Positions 25,601 to 40,600 of a DNA stretch of 64,000 nucleotides are shown here, piece by piece (position 1 is the stretch's first letter; every line of letters begins with the position of its first letter). The DNA is from Liolophura sinensis (taxonomy: Eukaryota > Mollusca > Polyplacophora > Chitonida > Chitonidae), in contig NC_088295.1 in the NCBI RefSeq assembly GCF_032854445.1, positions 8,064,501 to 8,128,500 on the forward strand. Direction: 5' to 3'. The notes beneath the pieces are model-generated. The model did no database searches and was not told the DNA's origin. It was given only the letters and a program-made list of their open reading frames with translations. The translations under genes and the position numbers were made by a program.

Positions 25601-28600
25601 AACCAAGCTGGTTGCTGGCATTACTTCAGCACTCACCAAAGGGGAGATAATGCAGCAATGATGAATGATCCCAGCGAGACACACACACAGAGCACTGGGA
25701 AGACTGTCACTAAGAGTACACTACCCAGGGCGCCTTTTATAACATAGTTCCACAATCGGTTAAGGTGACGTGTGAATGACTTCCCCAGGAACCCTGTAAT
25801 GATATCAGATATAAATGTACTGAAAGTAAGCGTAGAATACAACTGAATGGATTATGTACATTTAACCTATTTTAACTATTTACATGTACCTATTTAATTG
25901 GTTAAATGGGATTTTATACCGCAGTATTTTTAAAATATCTTACTCGTGAGGGCTGTCATTTAAGTTAATGACGTGAGGATAATGGAGCCAAAACTGGCCA
26001 GCACCTGAAAACACCCATCATTTGCCAGGTACCTGACAAACTTTCTGATGAAAAATAAAATATAGTCTTTCAGGAATCAGTATTGTTCAGGTAATATTAG
26101 AAAAAGGTTAAATATTTGAGCTCAAAGGTTCCCACCTGTATCTGGTTCTTCTTCGAACTTTGATCGTGACACATGTACATCATTCCAGAGAGCACGAAGA
26201 CGAGACACTAGAGTATGTGTGAGCGATGACTGAGATGGGTACAACGCCCCCTATAATCAACACAAAAACATACACGTCATGATGACAAAAATGGTCATGT
26301 CAAAACTGGGGAGAAAAAATAAAATCCAGTTCTTATGATGGCAAACTAAAACTAAGCAGAGTCATTTACATCATTTTGTGTCTTCACAGGTGAAGAGTGA
26401 GTGAGTTCTTGGGGTTTAACATTGTACTCAACAATTTTTCAGTCACATGAAGATGAAGGAATCCTTAAGGTGTATGTAATGTGCCTCCTTGTTGCAGGAC
26501 GGATTTCCACCGCTCTTTTATCTAGTGCTTCTTCACCGAAACGACTTACCAAAGGTAAGTAAAATGCCCCGCCCGAGCCATTATACTGATACAGGTCAAC
26601 CAGTCGTTGCACTATCCCCTTCATGCTGAACGCTAAGCGAGGAAGTTACAACTTCCACTTTTAAAGTCTTAAGTGTGACTCTACCCAGGATTGATCCTGA
26701 ATCTACCGCTCCCGAAGCGGACGCTCTACCAACTGTGCTATTCGGACCGGTCACAGGTGAAGAAGTTACTGGACAATGTTACACACTATCTAAATCTAGT
26801 TGTTGTAATAATTCTAAACATAAAATAAAAACTAATGAGTGTTAAACATTACCCACATGTTCACATGTGAAGAATTTACACAGCTGAGATGATTACCTAT
26901 CACACAAATCAATCACCATGAATTCTTTCAGTAAATCTGGGAGATTATCACCAACCAATCACCTTGCTTTACAAAGTATAAAAGAGAAGGCTGATTAGTA
27001 AATTGTGTAAATATTGTATGAATATGGGATTTACTGTAAATCACATAAAATTTCCGGGAATTTTTCCCCAACTTAATACAGCAGGGTCATTAGACGGTGA
27101 ATAATTTTGTGACTATGTAGGGTATTTATTGTAACTACTCACATCTGTTTGGCTGAGCCTGTAGTCTGGCATAAATGGCTTGACAAAAACAAGAGCCCGC
27201 AGACTCACTGGACTACACCATGGAACAACCACCTGAAAGCACAAATAAATACTTGTTACTCTTGTCTAGCTTAAGTCACATCAGCAGAGACTATATGTTC
27301 AGTCAACAATAAGTATATATTGTGTGTCACAAAAATGACTTTTCAACTATGTCCGTAGCTACAAGTACATGTGTAATGCACACAAATGTCACTAACAATA
27401 GTGCCAAGTGTACAAATGTTATTACCTCGTGCAAACCAATGTATGACTGAAGCATCCAGCATACATGTACTTATAATGGCTGTTTGAGACAAACACAACT
27501 CATGGAACAAAATCACTCTTCACCCTCATGATCAATGATCATTACAGACACGTGTATTCCAGAGGGGAAAAAAAATTCCGTCGCATAAAAAAACTTAGAT
27601 TTGGCAGCAAGTCTACCACAGGGCTCGCCTGTAGGATAAATGCACATTAAGCTCAGTTCAATGCATAAAGTACCAGACGAAGTCATGAATTTGGTAATTT
27701 ACGGTAATTAATATGCACTCAGAACATCAGCGATACATCCTTGCCCTCGTCTCCCTGTGCTTTATGTGTGTGTAAAACTTCAGGTCAATAAATGCAGTAC
27801 TTTTTGAGATATCACACTAACATGTACTTAAACACTGATTAATAATGAAAGTTATGAAGTTTGTCATTTTTGGGATTTAATATGCACACAGCAAATCAAC
27901 ACTAGAACATCCCCTTCATGTGATTGTTCTCTGCATGCGCTAAAGCCCTGGGCTCTATACATGCTTTTCAAGCTACTGTCCCTAACATTTTGTTTAACAC
28001 TGTTTTCCTTATTATTGGACATTGATGTAAAGGCCAATGCCCAGGGCACGGCATAAAGTACAAAGTACAGGCAAGCTAAAACATAGTTGTCACCTGGTTC
28101 TACATGTACCTACACTGAGCCAGAACACAGTTGTTACCTTCGTTGGTCCTACGTGTACCTACCCCGAGCCAGAACACAGTTGTCACCCTTGTTGGTCCTA
28201 CGTGTACCTACCCCGAGCCAGAACACAGTTGTCACCCTTGTTGGTCCTACGTGTACCTACCCCGAGCCAGAACATGACGTTCCAGGTCCACGCCCAGGTG
28301 CGGTGGCTGTAATTCCACCACCTCCAGAACGGATAGCGCGTGGTCGTTTTTCGGTGCTGGTTCTTCTCCACTGTGTAACTTTCCTAGGGAAGAACATGCT
28401 CTTAGAGTTACACTTCCAGTTTCATCTGAGACTACATGAAAATGTAGTACTTCCATGGGGCCGGTTGTTCAAAAGGGTGTTAAAAGTTAAACCACACTTA
28501 AACCTTAATACCACTCTTTCCCTAATATAAAACAAATGAACTTTAGTTCACACTAAAGTTAATACCAGTCTTAACTGTTATTACACTTTAGAACAAGTGG

Positions 28601-31600
28601 GCTCAGAAAAGTATGATTTATTGACTTAATTGGTGTTTAATGCTCCCATGTAAGTGTACGCCATGTAAGGAAATAGAAATTTGTTGGCAGTGTCTTTGAT
28701 GTGAGTAACCAATTATTGTTATTATCACGGCTACAAATGCATAATGGAACTACATGTATTCAAATTTCAAGCTCAAAAAAGCTAAGTAAAATGAAAACTT
28801 TAAGAACTTTGGGAAAAACTACAAGCCACTTACTTCCCTGGGACTAGTTCGTGTAGGGGAGCCCATGGCAGGCTTACTCGTCAGAAATGTGGGCATGATC
28901 TCTGTTTCCCCACGGTAGTGACGAAGGACTATCCAATTCCGAGGAAACCAGATCCGCGTGGAAAATGTAAACACTCTATTTGGGATTTTCACTTTTCCAA
29001 ACTCCTTCTTCAAAATAGGTTCCCTCTAAAAAGAACAACACACATTAACTATAATCATAATACTATATACATGTATTGTAAGTCATATGCAATCAGTGTG
29101 TATAGAGGCAAGAGGTTGTTCCCTGTCCTATCATATCTCAAACATATTTCACGTCAGTACCACAGAGGTATTCCCTCAGTAGTAGCCATTTCGTAACCAA
29201 CACTTACACAGTTTTGTCTTCATTCAAATTCTCATCTGTTAACACACTAAACCATGTTATAATAACAATACAAGAAGGAAAAAAAACTCATGCACATGAA
29301 AAAAATGTAAAAAGCTTTTAAAATGAATTATTTCTGCCTTGGTTTAAATTCCCTTGATTTCAGTTTCAATCTATACACAAACCCAGCATTAGCTTTACGA
29401 CTGCTCCAATATCGCCTACTCTGCATTTTGAGACTGCATTTTGATTCTGCTTTCATAATAAAAATTCCCTTCAAGACAACAAGAAAACAACTGAGTTAAA
29501 GAGTTAGGAGGCTATCAGTTAGATGTATTATCCACACAGTCCCACTGACACATTACCTCTTTGATGAAAGCCAGGTCTCTCTTGAGGAAGTAAATAGTTT
29601 GTTCTAGGTTTTCCTCCTCACAGATGCTGATAGCGGCTTCATGAGCCGACCACAGGTTCTGATTGATGAACTCCTCCTATAACAATTTATTCACATGAAT
29701 ACATGAATGAATGCGTGAGTGAATTATCAGGTCTTAATACCAGATCACCGGTGTTTTAACCATTCTGTTAACTGTGATGGAACACTTGAACCCTACAACC
29801 TTATTTTTGTCAGTCTTTATTCTTGTGCATCAAGTCAAGTCAGTCTTTATTCTTGTGCATCAAGTCAAGTCAGTCTTTATTCTTGTGCATCAAGTCAAGT
29901 CAGTCTTTATTCTTGTGCATCAAGTCAAGTCAGTCTTTATTCTTGTGCATCAAGTCAAGTCAGTTTTTATTACATAATAATTTCTTCTCCTTTAATTGTT
30001 GTGGCAGGCATGGCATGGCCCACAGCATAACCAGTTTAAGCTCAAGTGCAAATTTAAACAACTGAGGTTCTTTCACTCTGTATTTCCATGTTGAGATGAG
30101 CTGTGTTTAAAATTATAAATGGGGCAGTAAGGTGTTTTGTTCTAAAAGATGGCATACAAAGTATTCCCACAAACCCAAAGAGGGCTGAATTGCCACAAAT
30201 TAGACATTAGGAAAAAAAACGAAGAAATACAGCCAAAGAATAAAAGAAATCAAGACACAACAACCTTGGTATGCCACTTTTAACTACTGAAAATCAAATG
30301 GGTACTGGAACAAGTTTCTTGTCTGTATAACACCCATTACTCAAAAATTTATTCAAAGTCTAATCAAACTATGACCAGCATACAAACCCCAGAATGAAAT
30401 ATAAACACTGCTTCATAAACCAGATTTTCCCTTAACCAAAGAAAAGATACTTCAATGAATCTAAACACTGAAAACCATGAACCATAATGCAAGACTATCC
30501 TGGGAAACAGATTAATGGTACATACAGTGGTGAGAGTTATACAAACATAATGTTATGACAACCATACTGAACTGTCAGACCATGCTTAAATCTGGAGACA
30601 CTTCCTGACGGAGCAGTTCTCGTTAGGTAATGAGCCTGACAATGTAAGTGTATCAGTCCAAGCCCTCTTTATCAACATATCACTTGAGTACTTTTATTCA
30701 CCAGGCCAGTTTGTTGGAGGTAGCCTGGCAGACCTCCAAACAAAGACCCTAAAGGTTTTTATTGCACTTTTTCTGGAATTTCTGTTTTTATTTTCCTCCC
30801 AAGGTTAATTTCTTTAACCTGTTTTTAAGCATGATCTCACTCAATGAGCTCAGACCATGAGTGAATCTTCCTATGGTAACCTATCATAATAAACATGACT
30901 GGTGGATATTGCGAAAAGTGTTCTTCATAAACTAACAGAATAACATGTAAGCATAACAAAAATGCTATTTTGTGCCACCTATGAACACAGTTGTCAAAAT
31001 CATTTTATTTCATTAAGAGACAGAAAAAGCAAGTTAAACACATTCTCATTAAAATGTACATTAATTCTGTCTTTAAGTACAGTAGCCTCTTACCCAGAAT
31101 CCATCTTACCTTAAACCATTCCCTCTACACAAAAACGAACGAGAAATAAGAACGTCCTTTAACTTACATTAAATGTACAATCAACTGTTCAGACGTTTCA
31201 ATAGGCCATAAACAACAGTTATGAAAGCACACAATGTTATATTTGAATTTATATACAAAAAAAGTACACATTTAATCCTGTATGCATTATAAAAGGTGTC
31301 TAGCAGTTTTTACCCACAATATCAATACAAACAAAGATAAAAGTAGGACAAGATTTGGAGATGCATTGAAAGCTGACAGAGGATTCTCACCTCAAATGTG
31401 CGTAGCTGTTCATTCATCCACGCTGTGATACGTGACATCACGGGATACGACTTCTTCAGGTGGACGATGAGCTGAGCAACAGAACAGAAAATTTATGGTA
31501 TTCTGTTCTAGACACAGTACACAGTACTACAGTAAACAGGATGGCATCTTACAAATTATTCAGTCCAAAGTACATCTTGCAGTTGTTGACACCACCATCC

Positions 31601-34600
31601 CTCCCCAGCATACCCTTCTTAGCAGAGAGACTACAAACAAGTAAGCATGCCCCCTTGCCCAGACTGAGTCCACACTCCCTCACTCTTGAAACGGTTCCAC
31701 TGTCCTGACATGCACCTAGAGTAAATCACCTAGAGTAAATCACCTACAGTAAATCACCTATAATGCGATGGAATTTTTCACCAAAATGATTCCTGTTTTG
31801 TGTATTGAAGCATAAAAGAGCGATTAGATTAATGTGAAGTTGTGGGTAAATTAATATTAAAATGTATGTGGTTAGAAAAAAAAAAGTTTCCCATTTTGAA
31901 CAACAGCTTTACAATTTGAATTTTACCTGAAACACATACATGCCGTCAATTTCCTTGATATTCAAAGTGGTTTAATTCAACTCCACAGCATGAACTAAAT
32001 GAAACATGAACACTAAACTACACATTAAAAAGTTTTAATTTGAAGGCCCTAGGAGCCAAACACTGAAAAGCTACATTTTGACAGTCTTTTGACCAACATA
32101 AAAATCCACTTCAACAAAAGATCATCTTGTGCTTTGCCTTGATTGGTTTTTGACTAAACAATAACATTTTTACCTCATCTTTGTGTTTCTTCATCTTAAG
32201 GTTGACATTTTTGGCCGCCTCCTCCATCGCAATGACAGATTTGGCCTGGTTCACCAGCAGTCGACCTGCGTACACAGTAGACACACATGACTACAAGAAA
32301 GGTATTGTACAGGCAAACATATGACTGGATGAAGCACTCCTCACAAAGACCATATGGTATCTCCCGTGTCATATTAAGTGTTTCATACCACAAAGACACA
32401 ATCAGCATTCATACATTGTATATTGCGCAGAAATAATCTGACACAACACAAAACAAATATGTGACTAAAACTTGAAATTCAGTGTTCGAGTATAATGTCA
32501 CAGTTTCTCTAGGTCAAGAAAACAAGGAAAAGAATAAGGGCGAACTGAGGGTACTGGTTTTGCACTTGATGTTATTGAGACATTTTTTTATTTATTTATT
32601 TTTTATTTTATTTTTACAATCACAAGACTGTTGAAAGAAAATAGATAATTTTGCATGCAGATTGGTAAAAAAATTTCTGCAAAACTTTAAGTACATGTAG
32701 GCGTGTAATTTCATGACATAACATGTAGGTGTGTAATTTCATGACATAACCACATTGTTTGGGATTCGTACATGTTGAGTGTTCCTTTCTTCATTACGAT
32801 GGTTTTTAATGTTTATAATATATCTTCTTACGTTTTTCTGATAAGAAAATAATCAAACTTCACAAATAACTTTTATCTGGCCCTGTAAAGTGGAAGAATC
32901 AATCAGAATTAATCAAAACGCGTCATCTGAAAATTGTTAACCTTCAGCTGAAATACAGTAATCAGAAACAAGGCAAGGTCCCTATCCAATACAGACTGAG
33001 AGCATTACCTGTTGAAAACCTGAACATTTATGTAATGACTATCAGACAAAATAAATTTCCCATTTTGAACAACATGCTTTACAATTTGAATTTCTAAGCC
33101 AAAAAATATGAATTAGAAATTATAACCAAGAACCTCCTCTATGGAGAGTTTCTATAAATTACACGCACAACTGTCCACAGCTGTTCTCATGTACTGTCGA
33201 CTTACCAATGCCCTTCTGCCTATCCTCCAGCTCACTGTTGGTCAGAACAGCCTGGAATACCCGCTTCACATATTCCTCCATGATTGCCCGTGTGACTCGC
33301 TGACAACAGCAATGGACAAAGGATTAACAGGAAAACGAAGGATTATCCAAGGTAAATAGTGGTCAATACCAATAAACCATAAAAATAAATAAATAAAAGC
33401 CTGTGTATTTACACTTTATTAGTCACTGTTTTCATACTATATTGAAATTATTTCTAACTTTTGTTGAGTGAGTGAGTGAGTGAGTGAGTGCTTGGGGTTT
33501 AACGTCGTACTCAACAATTTTTCAGTCATATGACGACGAAGGAATCCTTAGAGTGCATGTACGTGTAATGTGCCTCCTTGTTGCAGGACGGATTTCCACC
33601 GCTCTTTTATCTAGTGCTGCTTCACTGAGACGACTTACCGAAGGCAAGTAAGCCGCCTGCCCGAGCCATTATACTGATACGGGTCAACCAGTCGTTGCAC
33701 TATCCCCTTCATGCTGAACGCCAAGCGAGGAAGTTACAACTTCCTCTTTTAAAGTCTTAGGTGTGACTCGATCAAGGATTGATCCTGGATCTACCTGTCC
33801 CGAAGCGGACAACTTTTGTTGAGGATAAATTTTGAAATTACTACTTTCAAATGATTTTTGATTTTTTTTTGGTAACATCTGTTCAGAATCTCACCTCTGA
33901 AATCACCTCACTTGTAAGACCTTTTTCTGAAATTAACAAACACAGACATCAGAGGACATTAGAATGGAACCAAATATTCCTGTTTTGAGTTTGGTAAAGA
34001 TGGTCTATGCCTGGCAAAATGACAGCTTGTACTTGAATGTGACACAGTCAAACAGAGAACAATAAACTACACTTGCATTCTAGGATGCGTGCCACTATAC
34101 TCGCCACAACTGAGCAGTCGTAGTCAAATTAGCACCCGGACCCAGACAGTGACCTTTGAAGTTTGAGGTTGTATCACGGCCAATAAAACAGTAACATTTA
34201 AAAGAAACACTTTTTACCTGGCATATTTAGTTTCTCCTTCATTTTTACTATAAGTTGCTGTAATGGGGACACAATTTCCAACGTAATAATGTCATTGAAA
34301 CAGATATTTAGTAAGCATGCTACTGATAGATTAAACCATAGGCTGTTCAGTGTAAATTAGCCTACAGCTCCTGTGAACTGGGTGATCTCTTTGCACTTCC
34401 GTTAACAAAACTGGCTTCCGTCTGAAACGCGACTGACTCATTTATATGTTATATAACATTCTAACAACATATGAGAAGTTGATATTCTGCTGCCACTTCC
34501 TGTGCTACAGTCATATCCATGTGGGAGTACAGTACATGTTCATATATGATGGCTAAAACTTGGAAGAAAAACCGCACAAAAACATATTATTACAACAGTG

Positions 34601-37600
34601 ATTATACCATGCCACACACAGAATGTCACCAACCACAATACAATTCCTGCGTTTTGATTCATGTATGAATATTATGAATGAGTGAGTTCTCATGACAGAA
34701 GACTAACTCACCTTTCAGTTTCTTGACTATCCAGTCTGTTTTCCACATACCAGCCTTTAAACTGTGAATAAGTGAGTTCTCATTACAGAAGTCTAACTCA
34801 CCTTTCAGTTTCTTGACTATCCGGTCTGTTTTCCACATACCAGCCTTTAAATTGTGAATAAGTGAGTTCTCATGACAGAAGTATAACTCACCTTTCAGTT
34901 TCTTGACTATCCAGTCTGTTTTCCACATACCAGCCTTTAAACTGTGAATAAGTGAGTTCTCATTACAGAAGTCTAACTCACCTTTCAGTTTCTTGACTAT
35001 CCGGTCTGTTTTCCACATACCAGCCTTTAAATTGTGAATAAGTGAGTTCTCATGACAGAAGTATAACTCACCTTTCAGTTTCTTGACTATCCAGTCTGTT
35101 TTCCACATACCAGCCTTTAAATTGTGAATAAGTGAGTTCTCATTACAGAAGTCTAACTCACCTTTCAGTTTCTTGACTATCCAGTCTGTTTTCCACATAC
35201 CAGCCTTTAAATTGTGAATAAGTGAGTTCTCATGACAGAAGTATAACTCACCTTTCAGTTTCTTGACTATCCAGTCTGTTTTCCACATACCAGCCTTTAA
35301 ACTGTGAATAAGTGAGTTCTCATTACAGAAGTCTAAGTCACCTTTCAGTTTCTTGACTAGCCGATCTGTACTCCACATACCAGCCTTTAAAATGTGAATA
35401 AGCGAGTTCTCATGACAGAAGTATAACTCACCTTTCAGTTTCTTGACTATCCAGTCTGTTTTCCACATACCAGCCTTTAAACTGTGAATAAGTGAGTTCT
35501 CATTACAGAAGTCTAACTCACCTTTCAGTTTCTTGACTAGCCGATCTGTACTCCACATACCAGCCTTTAAACTGTGAATAAGTGAGTTCTCATGACAGAA
35601 GTCTAACTCACCTTTCAGTTTTTTAACTAGCCGGTCTGTTTTCCACATACCAGCCTTTAAACTGTGAATAAGTGAGTTCTCATGACAGAAGTATAACTCA
35701 CCTTTCAGTTTCTTGACTATCCAGTCTGTTTTCCACATACCAGCCTTTAAATTGTGAATAAGTGAGTTCTCATGACAGAAGTATAACTCACCTTTCAGTT
35801 TCTTGACTATCCAGTCTGTTTTCCACATACCAGCCTTTAAACTGTGAATAAGTGAGTTCTCATTACAGAAGTATAACTCACCTTTCAGTTTCTTGACTAT
35901 CCGGTCTGTTTTCCACATACCAGCCTTTAAACTGTGAATAAGTGAGTTCTCATTACAGAAGTCTAACTCACCTTTCAGTTTTTTAACTAGCCGGTCTGTT
36001 TTCCACATACCAGCCTTTAAAATGTGAATAAGTGAGTTCTCATGACAGAAGTATAACTCACCTTTCAGTATCTTGACTAGCCGATCTGTACTCCACATAC
36101 CAGCCTTTAAAATGTGAATAAGCGAGTTCTCATGACAGAAGTATAACTCACCTTTCAGTTTCTTGACTATCCAGTCTGTTTTCCACATACCAGCCTTTAA
36201 ACTGTGAATAAGTGAGTTCTCATTACAGAAGTATAACTCACCTTTCAGTTTCTTGACTATCCGGTCTGTTTTCCACATACCAGCCTTTAAACTGTGAATA
36301 AGTGAGTTCTCATTACAGAAGTCTAACTCACCTTTCAGTTTTTTAACTAGCCGGTCTGTTTTCCACATACCAGCCTTTAAAATGTGAATAAGTGAGTTCT
36401 CATGACAGAAGTATAACTCACCTTTCAGTATCTTGACTAGCCGATCTGTACTCCACATACCAGCCTTTAAAATGTGAATAAGCGAGTTCTCATGACAGAA
36501 GTCTAACTCACCTTTCAGTTCCCTGACTAGTCTCTGCCTGTACTCCACATACCAGCCTTTAGACTGATCCTCCAACACAGTTTGTAGAATGGGTAAGCAC
36601 TTGTTCATCAGATCTGTCAAACACAATTCCCACCATAAGGAAATCATGTAAACAACCACCAAACACTGCACATTTCAGCAACCTTGACAGCTCTTGAATT
36701 TTAGACCCAATCACTCCAATACACTCTACAGGAGTATTCCGTTTATCATGTTTGTATCCGATTTTTAGATACTAAATGACACTGTTTATTCACTAAAATG
36801 ATTCATGGTTTATGGCATTTTCAAGACTGTTCAATATACACATTGTATACAATGATGGTTATCTTTACATATATGTATAAAGGAAGTCATAGCAGCTTGC
36901 CATGTAGCTGACAATCTCTTGTAGTATGCCAAGGTATTTTTATCAATTCCTGAAATAAAACCACAGAATAAGTAGCAGCGGCTTGATTCAAATAACTGAT
37001 ATAAGTGTTCAATGGCTAGTTATCTTTTAATAAGACATAATGGAAATGTATCAGCAGACCACATGAGTTTTGACTTACCTTTATTAAATAGTCTCAGATC
37101 TATATCTTGTCCTTTGGGGGTCTGGTAGGAGTATGGAATTGGAGGTGGGCGTAAATCTGTTGTCTGGAAAAAGCAGTAAAATAGCAGACTGTAAATGCTG
37201 CATTCCAAGATCAGTGAAACTGAAAACCAATGCTTTCATTACCCATGCAAATGACAGACTAACTCTAAAAGTTTACCTGTTCCTAAGACTGTTGTTAAAG
37301 TCAACATAAAGTCAGCTGCTAAAGCTGAATTAATTAATAAAGTAGTATTCCACAAATGTTCTAAAAATACTTTCAAAATTCTACACAGCTTATTAACAAA
37401 ACAAACAGCGAACAATCATCAGTACCTAACCACTTACTTGGTGACCCAATTTTCCATGTTATAGCTATCTATAATGATGTCACAAAACCTAGGAGCTCTC
37501 TCGTACCAGCAGTATAAACAATGTGACAATGAGAGAATACCAACAAAGACGTCTAATATCCATCCAAAGAGTATCACTTTTGTTCCCTGTTTAAGGACAG

Positions 37601-40600
37601 ATGTTTATTTTAGTTTGTCCCTTGGTCAGGGTGATGTTCATGGACACAAACGTTGTGTTTTAGCGGATCTGCCTTCCATCGTCCTGCATCGGTAAGCATT
37701 TGGTCTGGCTGGCTGTACCGATATCAGGGAATTTACTGAACATAGCCGGACCTTCTGATTGACAACAGACACTTTCATGCTGATTTTGGGAAGATATTTT
37801 CATAATATATCTGGCACTGCTAAGGAAAAATAATGCAAAGTCAAAGTATTTGTCTTCAAGCAATGACTCTCCCGAGGCAGTTTTCTTGCCAGCTCATCCC
37901 GATAAGTTACTGCAGTATCCTGCCCAACATGTATGCATTGTGACACGGGCAGCCGTTCTCAGTTCCCTGCTTATAAATGTGTGGTTCAAAATGCATCAGA
38001 TTAACACTTAAACTAACCACAAAATCCAATTTATTGCATCGATATCTGTATATCCAATATAAGAAACCACACTGACAATTGAGAGCAAACAGGTTTTTTG
38101 ATGTGACCGTCAATTATCACGTGACTCTTTCAGCACTAGTGATTGGCCAAGGTCATAAGAACTTCTAAAACATGGCTACTTGGGCCGAATTGTTCGTCAG
38201 TGCCATATCCTCAAGGCTGAACTTCATCTTCTTGCCATTCAACACTTTGCAGAATTTTTTACATATTTTTCTGTGATATCATTTTTTGTATGTATATACA
38301 GGGTGTCCCAGAAGTCGCACACCATCCAGGTTGAAGTTGAATGCTTGAGCTACAGAGCGGTGTGTTGCCCCATTAATTCCAAACATAAAAACCAATTCAA
38401 CTCTTTCTTGTACTGTTTGTTTATTAACCATAATTAACTCTAAAAGAGAGAAAAAAAAATTTCAAATCAGTATTAAATCTGAAACACAGAAAAAAAATGA
38501 AAATCAGGATGATGCACGACTTCTGGGATACCCTGTGTAGTGGCAGACTTTGTCTTGGCTTTTAGATATAGGGTAATAGTTTGTTACAATGTTAATGTAC
38601 AGATGGAGAGATGAACAAACGTGACATTTTATCAATGACTGAGGCACGCTCTTAATGAAGCCTCAAATCACACAGATTTAATTCAGTTTGGCATTTCTGC
38701 AGATACTGCATGGACAAAGTTATTGCCTGCTGCAATGAAAACATATTTAACACAAACAAACAAACAAGCAGACAGACAAACCCTTTACAGGTGATAAATT
38801 CTTATGACAGTTGTTATTAAGCTTCAGACAAAATTTGATTGGCTTCGATCCAGCAAAATGAAATTTGGAGATCACTCACTACTATTATATGGAAATACTG
38901 AATGAATACTGCATACTGAATATATCCACTAAAGGCTAATCAAAGGTTCATGTCATTAAGATTCAAGATAATTTTAGTGAAGATCATTTCATAAGTTGTG
39001 GACATACTGTGCAGATAAGGTTAATGGTTGCTGACGAACAGCATAAAAACATTTTATCTTCTACAAAATAGGTGAGAGAAGACGTAACAAAGATAAAAAC
39101 ATACCTTGTGTTTTTCTTCTCTTAACATGACACACTTCTCCTTAACATAAGTACAAAATGTGTTGAACTCTCTCCTACAGTTGGGCTACAAAGAAAAGAT
39201 TTTCAAACAACAACATTTTAACTGCTACTTTCTTCAATGTACAGCAAAATCACTTCTCACTTGGCTTAACATTAACAGCAGTTTGAATTTAATATGGAAT
39301 ATCACAGTTGTTACCCTGGATATTTATAGCTGAATTGCGGTAAATGTAACAGTTAGCATGCTATCCGTTCAGGCTTTCAAAAATAGCAGTTCAGCAAAAA
39401 GGAGGCCAAACTGACTTATAACTGAAATCCTGTTTACATCACAGCCTTAACTTATTCAGCAGAAACTCCTGCTACCCGTTTTCACATAGCCTTATACATG
39501 TCTATGTCTGTTCTCAATCAAACTGAAAAATACAACTTACGGTAATGTCCAGCTCTGCCACCAAATATCTCATGTGTTCTTCTCTGACATCACTAAGTAT
39601 ATTCCCAGAGGAAGTGGATGGCATCCCCACCAGTATGTCTGAAAATGTCACGACCAAACACTGATGATCACTGATACATATCTGAACCATTCAACACTCA
39701 CACAATAACACAGAGCTGAGCAGAATATGACACATTCACATTAAGATCAAGCTCTCATCATTCATTTCAATCAGTATATATATTTATTTATGTACTTATT
39801 TCATTGGTGTTTTACCCCATACTCAAGAATATTTCACTTAGATGACGGCAGCCAAGATTATGGTGGGAGGAAACCGGGCAGAGCCCAGGGGAAACCCATA
39901 ACCATCTGCAGGTTGCTGGTAAACCTTTCCATGTACGGCCGGAGAGGAAGCCAGCATGAGCTGGACTTGAGCTCAAAGGGACCACATCGGTGAGAGATAA
40001 GTACATACAGCACTGAAGACAATAGAAATTACAAATGAATGGCAAGCAGCTATATACAAAGCAGTAATTAGTTTACAGCAAATTCTCATTTATTTCAAGA
40101 TAAACACTGATGAGTACACCTGCTCAATTTCAATGTCCAATTTAACACTTTGAAAACAGACAAAATGTCTGTTTGATCAGATGACTGTTAATACCCACCT
40201 AGCAGTTTCCAGAGGCCCTGGTACCAGCCTGTGAGGCCATTGGACAGGCTAAAGAAATGGGAGTAGAGGCGATTTCTGGCTGTGATGATGATCAGACGAA
40301 GAGCTAAAGCAGCATCCTGAGGGGTAAACAGAGACAGGCAACAATGAGACGTACAGGTAAGTGATTTCATTCACAATTTTACGTAAATTGACTATACTTG
40401 ACTATGTGTGCAAAAAATATGTGTAAAAGTGATCAGTTGTTTTGTAAACAAAACGTTTATTCAAATGTCACCAGAGGTTCCTAGACTACAAGATGTTTGG
40501 CTTACTGCCCTCACTACCCAGGATTTGAAATCACCAGTGAACAAATGTACAATTAACTTATCATTTTATGCTGTGATTGTACAAGCCTTAAGACACACGA

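Noticed and set aside
26690-26755. Genuine tRNA-Pro gene on the minus strand
   Set aside because: It is the head of a SINE with a body and a second copy; the acceptor stem does not pair convincingly.
29719-30065. Three overlapping plus-strand ORFs in the 30-bp array
   Set aside because: Product of five identical 30-base units in an intron.
34659-36671. 670-codon minus-strand ORF as a long repeat protein
   Set aside because: The repeats consist of the end of exon 11 plus its splice donor and intron start; the frame is open only because the period is 90 bases.
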